A stretch of 64,000 bases of DNA from positions 1-64,000 of the forward strand of contig JARRRD010000003.1 of NCBI GenBank assembly GCA_037381085.1, given 5' to 3'. Position 1 is the first letter of the stretch; each line of letters begins with the position of its first letter. The position numbers and the translations under genes were made by a program. The notes beneath the pieces were generated by a model that was given only the letters and a program-made list of their open reading frames with translations, was not told where the DNA came from and did not search any database. Source of the DNA: JARRRD01 sp037381085 (GTDB lineage Bacteria > Nitrospirota > Thermodesulfovibrionia > Thermodesulfovibrionales > UBA6898). Below, in pieces: positions 17,560-25,555 of the stretch.

Positions 17560-18111
17560 ATGGATAAGTACTTTCTGGACAGGAAAGATGCCCTCTTGCT
17601 GATCGTGGACGTGCAGGAGCGTCTGGCGGCTGCCATGACGCAGAGGGAGAAGGTTGTTGCCAATTGTATTCATCTCGTTGAGGGCGCCGATCTGCTCGGA
17701 CTTCCTGTTATACTTACCGAGCAATATCCGAATGGGCTCGGTCCGACGGTGAGGGTGTTAAGGGAAAAGATAACGCATTACGAACCCGTGGAGAAGATTA
17801 CCTTTGACTGCTGCAGGGAGACTTCTTTCAGCCGGAGGCTGACCGAAACGGGCAGAAAGAAGGTGATCCTTGCGGGAATGGAGACCCATGTCTGCGTTCT
17901 TCAGACCGCCCTGGGACTCATGAGAGATGGTTATTCCGTGCATGTTGTTGAAGACGCGGTCTGTTCAAGGGCGAAGGAAAATTTCAGGGTAGGGCTTGAA
18001 TTCATGAGGGACGCCGGGTCGGTTATTTCGTGCACGGAGACCGTTCTGTTTCAGCTGCTCGAAAGGGCGGGGACGGCGGAGTTCAAGGCCGTCTCCTCCA
18101 TGATCAAGTAG
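17560..18111 (+). CDS. Isochorismatase-family cysteine hydrolase
   Basis: The 183-residue protein has the family triad pattern: aspartate 17 in LLIVDVQE, a lysine in EKITFDCC near residue 80 and the nucleophilic cysteine in LAGMETHVCVLQTA near 110. Members hydrolyse isochorismate, nicotinamide or other amides and ureides; the pattern alone does not choose among them. The size fits the short YcaC/hydrolase subgroup. The gene is flanked on both sides by intergenic repeats and has no operon partners. The TCTTTC-rich region upstream lacks a clear ribosome binding site. Confidence 0.88.
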   Translation: MDKYFLDRKDALLLIVDVQERLAAAMTQREKVVANCIHLVEGADLLGLPVILTEQYPNGLGPTVRVLREKITHYEPVEKITFDCCRETSFSRRLTETGRKKVILAGMETHVCVLQTALGLMRDGYSVHVVEDAVCSRAKENFRVGLEFMRDAGSVISCTETVLFQLLERAGTAEFKAVSSMIK

Positions 18112-18717
18112 AAAAGGACGTAACCTGCCACCCAGATTTCCTTCCTTAACCTAAAGCAATGCGCTCTTTGGATGACGTTGCTTTTGACTGATAATTATCA
18201 ATCATGAAGAAGATTATTTCGGAAATGAAGATTTCCGATCAAAACAGGCCCTGACGGAAGAACTGCAAGGAACAAGGTCTGACCCCGCCCGGCTTCTCGC
18301 TGGCACATCCAATGGGGATAGTTCCCCCTGAGCCAACTGAGTTCCAGTCGATGTCGCCACCCTTCATCACCTCCTTTCATAAAAAAATTCTATCAGGTTT
18401 CTCGGACCGACGACGGGTTCCACGTTTAAGATAGGACAATTCCTGACTGTGGTTGGTCAGGTCTTGTTTCTTGCCGACACCTATTAGATTAACTATTTCC
18501 GCCTTTACGCCGCAGAGTATTTCAAATCGCCTTCACTGTGACCTTCCGTGATGAGATGACGCAATGAAAAGTCATCCAACATGACAAACAATGGGGACCT
18601 CACATCGACGAGGGTTTCTATCGTTTTTGTTTCGAATATGGACGGTGGTTGTGAGGCGAGTCGGTCCCACCTCAACGAGTTCAATTCTTATATTCCATCC
18701 CGGCTTATGAAGATTAG
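18112..18717. repeat. Repeat-bearing intergenic region with REP-like motifs
   Basis: About 600 bases without a clear gene. At 18269-18286 is GGAACAAGGTCTGACCCC, the near inverse of GGTCAGGTCTTGTTTCTTGC at 18455-18474. At 18416-18445 lies a 30-base block ending AGATAGGACAATTCCTG, repeated at 19745-19774. Such GGGGTCAGGTCTTGTT-type motifs are, from general experience, often seen around REP-associated tyrosine transposases; no transposase is present here. Confidence 0.6.
18214..18360 (-). CDS. Possible 48-residue ORF with a strong ribosome binding site
   Basis: A GTG at 18360 is preceded by AAAGGAGGTGATGAAGG, a near-perfect Shine-Dalgarno sequence at good distance, and is followed by 47 sense codons to TAA. 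The product begins ATSTGTQLAQGELSPLD after the initiator and resembles nothing I know. The frame runs across one of the REP-like motifs, so it may be a relic. Low confidence. Confidence 0.2.
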   Translation of the reverse strand: MATSTGTQLAQGELSPLDVPARSRAGSDLVPCSSSVRACFDRKSSFPK

Positions 18718-18945
18718 CTATTTTCCCTGTGTGAATTGTTCAAATTGATGGTCTTGTCCGAAAAGTAGACGTTCTTCTAATATGGTGCAGTCTGCGAGAT
18801 TCAGGACCCAAAAATAATCCGGTTCTAATTTCCTGGATTTAACAAAAAAACCGACTTCCTCATCGCTCTGGCAGGCAATAAAAGCATAATTTTCACTATG
18901 GTCAATAACAAGAAAACGTTCTGTTTTATCTCTGAATGATCCCAT
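18718..18945 (-). CDS. Small hypothetical protein
   Basis: The 75-residue protein is preceded by a strong AAAAAGGAGG site, which supports real expression. It is soluble and acidic-aromatic, with no membrane segment or signal peptide; visible stretches are RFLVIDHSENYAFIACQSDEE and PDYFWVLNLADCTILEER. I recognise no family. It sits alone in the repeat-rich zone, divergent from the cold-shock gene. AT content here is higher than in neighbouring core genes, which could mean recent acquisition. Confidence 0.65.
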   Translation of the reverse strand: MGSFRDKTERFLVIDHSENYAFIACQSDEEVGFFVKSRKLEPDYFWVLNLADCTILEERLLFGQDHQFEQFTQGK

Positions 18946-19264
18946 AAAACCTCCTTTTTGAAAGGAATTTTAAAGATATTCATTTTCAGCTTAAAACAGA
19001 CATCCATCTTTATCACATCATACTATGACGAGCACTTTACGTCTACTTAAAAGTGTTTTGCTGCCTTACTACCCGCGCTACAAAAATGAGAGAATGCCGG
19101 AAAAAGCATGCCTCATCTATTTTCTTTTCCCGCATAATAAAATAATAATGTTGCTTTTCTCGCTTATTAGTGCTATTAAAAAGGTGTCGCTTTTTAAGCG
19201 GTGACCACGGGACATTTTGTCCTCGTTTTTGTTTATTTCATATCGCAAGGAGAACAACAGCACT
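18946..19264. promoter_or_regulatory. AT-rich divergent region and cold-shock gene leader
   Basis: About 320 AT-rich bases lie between the small hypothetical gene and the cold-shock gene. The part before the cold-shock ATG probably holds its promoter and a long untranslated leader, as is usual for cspA-type genes, with AAGGAG at 19247-19252. No specific cold-shock box is identified. Confidence 0.4.
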
Positions 19265-19462
19265 ATGAAGGGAACAGTAAAGTGGTTCAATGACTCAAAG
19301 GGATTCGGATTTATTACAGCCGAAGATGGAAGCGATGTTTTTGTCCATCATACCTCTATCGTGGGAAACGGCTTCAAGTCGCTTGCTGAAGGTGAGCAGG
19401 TGACTTTCGATGTCGAACAGGGACCAAAAGGACCAAAGGCTGTCAACGTAGTAAAAGAATAG
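19265..19462 (+). CDS. Cold-shock-domain protein, CspA family
   Basis: The 65-residue single-domain protein begins MKGTVKWFNDSKGFGFITAE, containing RNP1 (KGFGFI), and continues with RNP2 DVFVHHTSI. It ends PKGPKAVNVVKE. It binds single-stranded RNA and DNA and melts RNA structure. The start at 19265 follows AAGGAG; 16 further in-frame codons upstream have no site and do not fit the family. A terminator-like hairpin follows. Confidence 0.97.
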   Translation: MKGTVKWFNDSKGFGFITAEDGSDVFVHHTSIVGNGFKSLAEGEQVTFDVEQGPKGPKAVNVVKE

Positions 19463-19487
19463 GAGACTCGAAGAAAGCAGAAAACAT

Positions 19488-19511
19488 GGCGGGTCTATCG
19501 GCCCGCCTTTT
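19488..19511 (+). terminator. Terminator-like hairpin after the cold-shock gene
   Basis: A six-base GC stem GGCGGG / CCCGCC with an eight-base loop is followed by TTTT. It starts 26 bases after the stop codon. The U-tract is short, but position and composition fit an intrinsic terminator. Confidence 0.7.
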
Positions 19512-19535
19512 GACAATCAAGCGGGGAACGCATGG

Positions 19536-19774
19536 GATCAGGTCTTGTTTCTTGCAAGCATGAACGACGTGACGATGCATTCATGGAGAAGAAAAGAAGC
19601 GGAGGGGTCAGGCTTGACTATTGATATTTACGCTCTGCTTCTCCAAAATGACGACTATCCGCGGCGCATCCCTTTTCATCTCCTCCTCTTTATATATGTT
19701 TTCTATGGTGTGATGAACTTTCAACAGAACTCAATTTTGAGACAGGTTCCACGTTCAAGATAGGACAATTCCTG
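19536..19774. repeat. REP-like motif cluster, second copy
   Basis: GATCAGGTCTTGTTTCTTGC at 19536-19555 repeats 18455-18474. GGGGTCAGGCTTGACTATTG is at 19604-19623, and the 30-base block at 19745-19774 repeats 18416-18445 with one change. Relative to the first cluster the two modules are in swapped order. The rest of the 19463-19873 gap shows no gene. Confidence 0.65.
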
Positions 19775-19873
19775 TGGTGAGAAATGGTGCTGACTTTTCA
19801 AGTAATTCTTTTTTAAAATATAGAAGCTGAGAGAATAAGCTTGTAGATACAAGATATTGTCCTTTCCGCAGAA

Positions 19874-20548
19874 ATGCCTAACATCCTGATCATAGATGAT
19901 GAAGTGAAGACGGCGACCTACCTTAAGAAGGGCCTGGAGGAAAACGGCTTCGTCGCGGACATTGCAACAAACGGTCACGACGGGCTCAGTCTTGCCATTG
20001 ACCGCTCATATGATCTCGTCATACTTGACGTGATGCTTCCCGGGCTTGACGGATGGCAAATACTGAGGAGCCTTCACGAAAAAAACGTCCGTTCGGCCGT
20101 CCTCATGCTCACGGCGCGAGATGCGGTCTCCGACAGAGTGAAGGGGCTGGAACTCGGGGCGGATGATTATCTTGTCAAGCCCTTTTCTTTTTATGAACTG
20201 CTGGCCCGCGTGCGGAACGTCCTGCGTCACGCGGCCACCTCGAGGCCGGATATCATTAATATATCGGATTTGAATATAGATCCGGTCCGCCACAAGGCGT
20301 CCCGGGCCAACGTGAATCTTGATCTCTCGCCCAAGGAATTCTCCCTGCTTTGCTTCCTGGCGGTGAGGGCTGGAAGCGTCCTGTCGCGGACGGTCATAGC
20401 CGACCATGTATGGGACATGAACTTCGACTGCGACACGAACGTTGTTGACGTGGCCGTGCGCCGGTTGAGGGCGAAGGTCGACGACCCTTTCGAGAAGAAG
20501 CTGATCCATACCGTGCGCGGCGTTGGGTATGTTCTTGAAGAAAGATAG
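19874..20548 (+). CDS. Response regulator, OmpR/CusR-like
   Basis: The 224-residue protein has a receiver (NILIIDDE, phospho-acceptor aspartate in LVILDVMLPG near residue 51, lysine in DYLVKPFSF near 101). A winged-helix output domain follows (LDLSPKEFSLLCFLAVR, then VDVAVRRLRAKVDDP). The DGWQILRSLHEKN stretch and overall sequence fit the CusR/heavy-metal regulator group. The downstream kinase gene overlaps it. Candidate 11-base-period operator repeats lie before the universal stress gene that follows the pair. Confidence 0.94.
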   Translation: MPNILIIDDEVKTATYLKKGLEENGFVADIATNGHDGLSLAIDRSYDLVILDVMLPGLDGWQILRSLHEKNVRSAVLMLTARDAVSDRVKGLELGADDYLVKPFSFYELLARVRNVLRHAATSRPDIINISDLNIDPVRHKASRANVNLDLSPKEFSLLCFLAVRAGSVLSRTVIADHVWDMNFDCDTNVVDVAVRRLRAKVDDPFEKKLIHTVRGVGYVLEER

Positions 20549-21938
20549 TTACAGTCCCAAGGGTGGCCGGAAATGGTCGATGACCGGCAGGCTGACCGTC
20601 ATATACACCCTCGCGTCGCTCCTGATGCTCATCATATCCAGCATCGCGCTGTACTTTGTACTCGTGAGCAGTCTTCACAAGGTACACTCCCGCTACCTCT
20701 TCGGAAAAATCCATTACCTGCGTGCGGAGGCTACGAAACCGCATTTCACTGCCACGCTCAGGGAAGAGTTGGGCCGTGGCGTGAGGAAGATCGGCGACCA
20801 CTTTTATGCCAGGGTCTTGGACCTCGATACCAATGAGGTAATTGCGCAATCACCGGGGATGCCCGCCAAGAGGACCTTTCAGGACCGGGGCGAGCGCGGC
20901 GGCGTGCTGGTGACAAGGTCGGAGGAGGCGGGCAGGTCTTTCCTCCAGGCGTCGCAGGCTGTTTATGTCGCCGGCAGCCCCGGCAAAAGACTGCTCATAG
21001 AGGTCGCCCTTGATTACACGCAGGACAAAGCCCTTATAGTCCGTTACTTGCAGGCGATAATGGTCATGCTGGCGGTGGGCATAATACTGGCGGCCAAGGT
21101 GGGCCACCTGGCTGCACGCAAGGCCCTGCGCCCGCTTGTCAGGCTGGACGCTGCAGTGAGTCGGATCAGCGTGTCGCGCACAAACGAGAGGGTCGATGTG
21201 CTCAACTGGCCCGGCGAGCTGACACTGCTGGCCAATGATCTTAATTCCATGCTTGAGAGGCTCGATGATTCCTTCCGCCGACTTACGCAATTTTCATCCA
21301 ATCTTGCCCATGAGTTGCGCACACCCATAAATAACATGCTGGGATCAGCCGAGGTTGCGCTGTCCAAGGAAAGAACAGCCGAGGTTTACCGGAGCGAGCT
21401 CGAATCGAATATTGAGGAACTTCAAAGGCTTTCAAGCCTCATAGACCATTTGCTTTTCCTGGCCCGCGCGGAAAACCCGTACTTTACCATTACGCGCGTG
21501 GAATTCGAGGTCTCAGACGAGATATCGAAGGTCTGCGAATTTTACGCGCCCCTTGCGGAAGACCTGGGCGTCCGTCTGAGCCATTCGGGCGCGGGCATGC
21601 TGAAGGCGGAGCCGGTGTTGTTTCGCAGGGCCGTCAGCAACCTGGTCGCCAACGCCCTGAGCAATACCCCGCGTGGGGGGAGGGTGGAGGTTTCGGCGGC
21701 CAGGGAGGACGGCTTGTTCAGGATTACGGTGAAGGACACGGGCAAGGGCATCAGCGCGGAACACCTGCCGCATATTTTTGACCGTTTTTACCGCGTTGAC
21801 GAGTCGCGTCCGCACGGCGGCGCCGGACTGGGTCTTTCGATAGTCAAATCCATCATGGATTTGCACAGGAGCGATGTGACCGTCCGGAGCACGCCGGGTT
21901 CCGGCACCGAAATATCGCTTGTTTTCAAATCAACCTAG
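20529..21938 (+). CDS. Sensor histidine kinase, CusS-like
   Basis: The protein of about 469 residues has membrane segments near 20-45 and 170-190 flanking a periplasmic domain. HAMP follows, then HisKA with histidine in FSSNLAHELRTPINNML near 255 and HATPase motifs NLVANALSNTPRGG, KDTGKGISAEHLPHIF and GGAGLGLSIVKSI. Its layout and the SLTGRLT-like MTGRLTVIYT start resemble heavy-metal sensor kinases. ATG 20529 overlaps the regulator gene by 20 bases; an ATG at 20580 is an alternative. It presumably signals to the regulator upstream. Confidence 0.92.
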   Translation: MFLKKDSYSPKGGRKWSMTGRLTVIYTLASLLMLIISSIALYFVLVSSLHKVHSRYLFGKIHYLRAEATKPHFTATLREELGRGVRKIGDHFYARVLDLDTNEVIAQSPGMPAKRTFQDRGERGGVLVTRSEEAGRSFLQASQAVYVAGSPGKRLLIEVALDYTQDKALIVRYLQAIMVMLAVGIILAAKVGHLAARKALRPLVRLDAAVSRISVSRTNERVDVLNWPGELTLLANDLNSMLERLDDSFRRLTQFSSNLAHELRTPINNMLGSAEVALSKERTAEVYRSELESNIEELQRLSSLIDHLLFLARAENPYFTITRVEFEVSDEISKVCEFYAPLAEDLGVRLSHSGAGMLKAEPVLFRRAVSNLVANALSNTPRGGRVEVSAAREDGLFRITVKDTGKGISAEHLPHIFDRFYRVDESRPHGGAGLGLSIVKSIMDLHRSDVTVRSTPGSGTEISLVFKST

Positions 21939-22018
21939 CCACTTCTTACATAACCTGCTTTAAAAAACCCGTAAGACAAGGGTACTTTCCTCGGATGCGG
22001 GGTACGGCGACGCATTAC

Positions 22019-22058
22019 ATTACAATATTGTAATCTGTCTGTAATCTTCCTGTCAGTC
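22019..22058 (+). promoter_or_regulatory. Operator candidate: palindrome plus 11-base-period direct repeats before the universal stress gene
   Basis: ATTACAATATTGTAAT at 22019-22034 is a perfect 16-base palindrome. It merges into TGTAATCT at 22029 and again at 22040, then TGTCAGTC at 22051, each exactly 11 bases apart. This spacing is typical of OmpR/PhoB-family regulator boxes. An AT-rich TACTATATATAG stretch further on could be the -10 region. The regulator encoded at 19874-20548 is the obvious candidate ligand. Confidence 0.55.
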
Positions 22059-22179
22059 GCATTTTCATACTATATATAGAGAGATGAAGTCTCCGGGCCG
22101 GAGCTAGCCTCGAATTGGGTAAATGTCAGTTTCGGGTGTGGTCGAATGGCTCGGTCCAAACGAAAGGAGGGCTTTAAGA

Positions 22180-22656
22180 ATGACAGGAAAAATGCTCGTT
22201 GGTTTTGACGCATCCGAGGAATCATATGAGGCCTTTGATCTGGCGCTTAAGATGGCCACATCATACAAGCTTCCCGTTCCCCCGGAGATCAATGTGCTGT
22301 CCGTTGTCCAGCGCCCGCAGGGCTTGAACCTCGTCGACACGAGCAGTCTGATCGATGAGGCCACCAGAGACTTCAAGAAGCAATTGAAGGCCCTTGAGGA
22401 AAGGGCAAATGCCTTTAATCTCAGGATCAACACCGAGGTCGCTGTCGGGTGCCCCTCCAGAACGATAGCCAAGGCTGCGAAGGAGAAAGGCTGCCCGTTT
22501 ATACTGGTGGGCCGCAAGCGCAGGTCGATGCTTTCGCGTTTGATTTCGGGGTCAGTTTCGCGCGCCGTGGCGTCCAGGGCAGAATGCACCGTTATCACTG
22601 TCAACAAGAATTTGGAATCTGCCTCAAGGGTGTTTTCTCCGGCAGAAGCCGTTTAA
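22180..22656 (+). CDS. Universal stress protein, UspA family
   Basis: The 158-residue protein begins MTGKMLVGFDASEESYEAFD and ends with an ATP-binding-type segment VGRKRRSMLSRLISGSVS, then TVITVNK. The fold binds ATP or stays nucleotide-free depending on the subgroup; the glycine-rich loop supports the ATP-binding kind. The start at 22180 has AAAGGAGGG at good distance; longer in-frame readings are not supported. It is probably expressed under the two-component pair upstream, as judged by the repeats in its promoter region. Confidence 0.9.
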   Translation: MTGKMLVGFDASEESYEAFDLALKMATSYKLPVPPEINVLSVVQRPQGLNLVDTSSLIDEATRDFKKQLKALEERANAFNLRINTEVAVGCPSRTIAKAAKEKGCPFILVGRKRRSMLSRLISGSVSRAVASRAECTVITVNKNLESASRVFSPAEAV

Positions 22657-23015
22657 TTATTCCGTCGCTGGATTGTTAATCGTACTTACTTATCGGGACA
22701 GTGTTTCGCCCAGGATTTTTAACGGCGGAGGGAGCGTCGTGTCCGGAGTGTCTTTTATATACTCACGTAGAGGTGTCTCGTAGAGTGCCTTTTACCGGCA
22801 ATAGATTTCGATTGTATATCCCACACCATTCTGAATCGCATAGTGCCTCCGGGCTTCTGTCAACTATGTGCCGGCGGATGAGCCCTATTGTCTTTGCGTC
22901 TCGTGTTCTCACCCCGTAGCCTACTTGTGGATACGGGATATCTGCAGTTCTCCGGGTTGAAGTTTCACCGTCTTCAGGATAGTGCCGAAAGTCTTCCCTA
23001 GGGGTGTTCTCTCCC
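22657..23015. other. Convergent intergenic region
   Basis: About 360 bases lie between the end of the universal stress gene and the end of the diacylglycerol kinase fusion. I see no gene, tRNA, repeat or clear terminator here. Open frames inside lack ribosome binding sites and resemble nothing. Confidence 0.4.
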
Positions 23016-23714
23016 TCAGGAAAAAAGTGCGAACAGCAGAAAGGTCAGTGCTGAACCCATCAGTGCCCCGGCTATGACTTCCCACGGGGTATGAACCTTC
23101 ACCGCAACCCGGCTCTGGGCGATTGCAGCGGCAAGTATGAAGCAGAGCAGTGATATGCGAAAATCCTCAGTGACATAGGTTACCGACATCCATATCGAGA
23201 AGGCCAGGGCTGCGTGGCCGCTGGGGAAACCGCCGCTCAGGGGGTGGCCTTTGCCGAAATGTGACTTGGCGATGATGACCGATATCATTACGAGAATCAA
23301 GGCTATAAGAGACGTGTCCCCTTTTGAGTGTTTCGCAATGCGGAACCCGGCGTGGAAAAATGCCTCCATGTGTGGAAAGAGGATTATATATCCGATCACC
23401 GCCGCACCGACGGCGGCGATCAGCACGGCGCCCGCTGCAATGTCCTTGGCGACGCGTGCCTTCTCGCTGAACTCCGGAGACAGAAGATCCACAACGGCCT
23501 CGACGGCGGAATTCAGCATCTCCGTCGAAAGCACCAGGATCACGGCCAGGGCTATGATCAGGAATTCAACGCGCGAAACGCCGATAACATAGCTTCCGAC
23601 GAGTACGAGGGCGGCGGAGCAAAAATGGTATCTGAGGTGCCTCTGTGTCTTGGTGCCGTGAAGGATGCCTTCTATGGCGAAGTTGGCGCTCTTAAGCCAC
23701 TGTCTTAACGGCAT
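23016..23714 (-). CDS. Diacylglycerol/undecaprenol kinase fused to PAP2 phosphatase
   Basis: The 232-residue membrane protein joins two lipid enzymes. Residues 1-115 are DagK-like: FAIEGILHGTKTQRHLRYHF, then the signature LSTEMLNSAVEAVVDLLSPE and KDIAAGAVLI. Residues 120-232 are a PAP2 domain with KGHPLSGGFPSGHAALAFS and SRVAVKVHTPWEVIAGALMGS, matching the acid phosphatase motifs (SGH and SRxxxxxHxxxDV-like, here with W-E-V). Together they could phosphorylate and dephosphorylate undecaprenol or diacylglycerol. The start at 23714 overlaps the ybeY end. Confidence 0.88.
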   Translation of the reverse strand: MPLRQWLKSANFAIEGILHGTKTQRHLRYHFCSAALVLVGSYVIGVSRVEFLIIALAVILVLSTEMLNSAVEAVVDLLSPEFSEKARVAKDIAAGAVLIAAVGAAVIGYIILFPHMEAFFHAGFRIAKHSKGDTSLIALILVMISVIIAKSHFGKGHPLSGGFPSGHAALAFSIWMSVTYVTEDFRISLLCFILAAAIAQSRVAVKVHTPWEVIAGALMGSALTFLLFALFS

Positions 23715-24129
23715 GCATGAGTTCCCTCTCTTTCTTTTCCATTCTCCTCCTCTGGTAAGCGCTTGTCTCGTGGTCATAGCCGATGAGGTGGAGCAGTCCG
23801 TGCAGAAGGAGCCTCAGTAATTCATCGTAGAAGGTAACGCCATATTCCTTCGCCTGGCTCGATACCTTCGGAACGCAGATGACGATGTCGCCGAGAATCG
23901 ACGGGTCGCCGATGCCGGAGTCCGTCATCTGGAAGGACAGCACATCGGTCGGCCCGGCGATGCCCCGGTAACGTGAATTGAGGTGGGCCATCCTGCTGCT
24001 GTTCACAAAAAGAATGCTGAGTTCAGCTGTGTGAAGACCTAGCAGCTGCAGCGCCCTGCCCAACTCCCTTTTTACCCTCGTCCGGTTTATTCTTGTCGAC
24101 CTTTGTCTGTTCTCTAAATATATTTTCAT
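23692..24129 (-). CDS. ybeY: Endoribonuclease YbeY (rRNA maturation factor)
   Basis: The 145-residue protein has the metal-binding signature HGLLHLIGYDHE near residue 110 with three histidines, plus NSRYRGIAGPTDVLSFQM and LGDIVICVPKV. YbeY processes 16S rRNA 3' ends and supports ribosome quality control. The family's N-terminal beta strand (AELSILFVNSSRMAHLN) needs residues before the next methionine. The ATG at 24129 is therefore right, although it lies 107 bases inside the upstream HD-domain gene. It also overlaps the next gene. Confidence 0.95.
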   Translation of the reverse strand: MKIYLENRQRSTRINRTRVKRELGRALQLLGLHTAELSILFVNSSRMAHLNSRYRGIAGPTDVLSFQMTDSGIGDPSILGDIVICVPKVSSQAKEYGVTFYDELLRLLLHGLLHLIGYDHETSAYQRRRMEKKERELMHAVKTVA

Positions 24130-25555
24130 TGGAGAAGTCGAACCCCGGATAATCGATCCTCTTGTGGAAAATTCCGGTGAGTATATACGTGAACCTCTTC
24201 TTTATTTCGGAGATGTCCTTCAGGGTGAGTTCGCATTCGTCCAGCTGTCCTTCCAGGAATATGCGGTTTATGATCTTGTCCACGAGGGCCGAGATCCTGG
24301 CGGGCGTCGGATCGGTCAGGACCTTTGAGGCGGCCTCCACCGCATCGGCCATCATCACAAGGGCCGCTACCCGCGTCTGGGGTTTCGGTCCGGGGTACCG
24401 GTAGTCCTCTTCGGTGGGCGTGTTCCCCTCGTCCTGCTCCTTTGCTTTCTCGTAGAAGTACGTTATGAGGGAATTGCCGTGGTGCTGCCTGATAATATCT
24501 ATGATGGACTGGGGAAGTTTGTACTGTTTTGCAAGCTCGACCCCTTCCTTCACGTGGTTGATGATTATCATGCTGCTCATATGGGGAGTGAGCTTAAAGT
24601 GTTTGCTCTGCGAGACGCCCTGGTTTTCTATGAAGTAATCGGGCATTTTCACCTTCCCTATGTCGTGGTAATAGGAGCTGACTCTGGCCAGAAGAGGGTT
24701 CACTCCCACGTCCTCCGATGCAGCCTCGACGAGATTGCCTACGATTACGCTGTGATGGTAGGTCCCGGGGGCCGAGATCATGAGGTTCTTCATGAGCGGC
24801 TGGTTCAGGTCGAGCAATTCCAGAAGGCTTATGTCGGTCGTGACCTTGAAGGCGTACTCGAGAAAGGGAAGAAGGAGCGAGACGATGGCCGAAGTGGCTA
24901 TGCCGGAGAATATGGCAAATGTGACAGCCGAGGGCACGACGTGGGTGAAGAGCTCGTCCCTGGAAAGGTAGAGTATGAGGACTATCAAAACGTTGGCAAT
25001 AGTAACATAGAGGCCGCCCCTCAGAAGTGCGGACCTCTTCTTGCACCTTATTACGCTGAAGGCTGCCGTCAGACTCCCTACGAAGGCGTAGAAGGGGTAG
25101 AGGGAATCGTTAAGCCAGTATCCCGTAAAAAGACTTATCGTGAACGAGAAAATGATTGCCGTGTGAAAATCGAAAAGAAGGGTCACGAGCATCGCCCCGG
25201 CCGCTACGGGGATGCCGTATTTCACGGTCTCCGGGGAGATGAAGCCGATGGAGAGGTTATGGAAGAGGTATTCCGAAAACCTCCCGATCAGGAGAGTGCT
25301 GACGATCATGAGAGCCAGGAGGAGCAGCATATTATAATTGGCGACATAAGACGGCCGGTACCTCATGATGTCCCTGTAAAAAATGAAGAGGAGAACGAAG
25401 GCCATCAGGCCCCCGCCTATGAAACTCCCCGGGGTCGGATTTACCGTAAGGCAAAGCGATACGACCATGGACATTGCGCCAAAGAGCAGTATCTTCAGCA
25501 GGGTGGGTCTGACGGCCGGGGTTCTTACTTTATCCTTCTGCAGTCCGTTTTTCAT
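24023..25555 (-). CDS. 7TM-HD phosphodiesterase, PgpH-like (short form)
   Basis: The 510-residue protein has about seven membrane segments (residues 20-235) and then an HD domain. Motifs are YHHSVIVGNLVEAASEDVG, SSYYHDIGKVKMPDYFIENQ, IIINHVKEGVELAKQYKLP and IRQHHGNSLITYFY, with the HD metal ligands. PgpH enzymes hydrolyse cyclic di-AMP. The usual large extracellular 7TMR-HDED domain before the membrane part is missing, so sensing may differ. The C-terminus has a Lys/Gly/Ala-rich tail that overlaps ybeY. Position after phoH and before ybeY is a widely conserved order. Confidence 0.92.
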   Translation of the reverse strand: MKNGLQKDKVRTPAVRPTLLKILLFGAMSMVVSLCLTVNPTPGSFIGGGLMAFVLLFIFYRDIMRYRPSYVANYNMLLLLALMIVSTLLIGRFSEYLFHNLSIGFISPETVKYGIPVAAGAMLVTLLFDFHTAIIFSFTISLFTGYWLNDSLYPFYAFVGSLTAAFSVIRCKKRSALLRGGLYVTIANVLIVLILYLSRDELFTHVVPSAVTFAIFSGIATSAIVSLLLPFLEYAFKVTTDISLLELLDLNQPLMKNLMISAPGTYHHSVIVGNLVEAASEDVGVNPLLARVSSYYHDIGKVKMPDYFIENQGVSQSKHFKLTPHMSSMIIINHVKEGVELAKQYKLPQSIIDIIRQHHGNSLITYFYEKAKEQDEGNTPTEEDYRYPGPKPQTRVAALVMMADAVEAASKVLTDPTPARISALVDKIINRIFLEGQLDECELTLKDISEIKKRFTYILTGIFHKRIDYPGFDFSNENIFREQTKVDKNKPDEGKKGVGQGAAAARSSHS

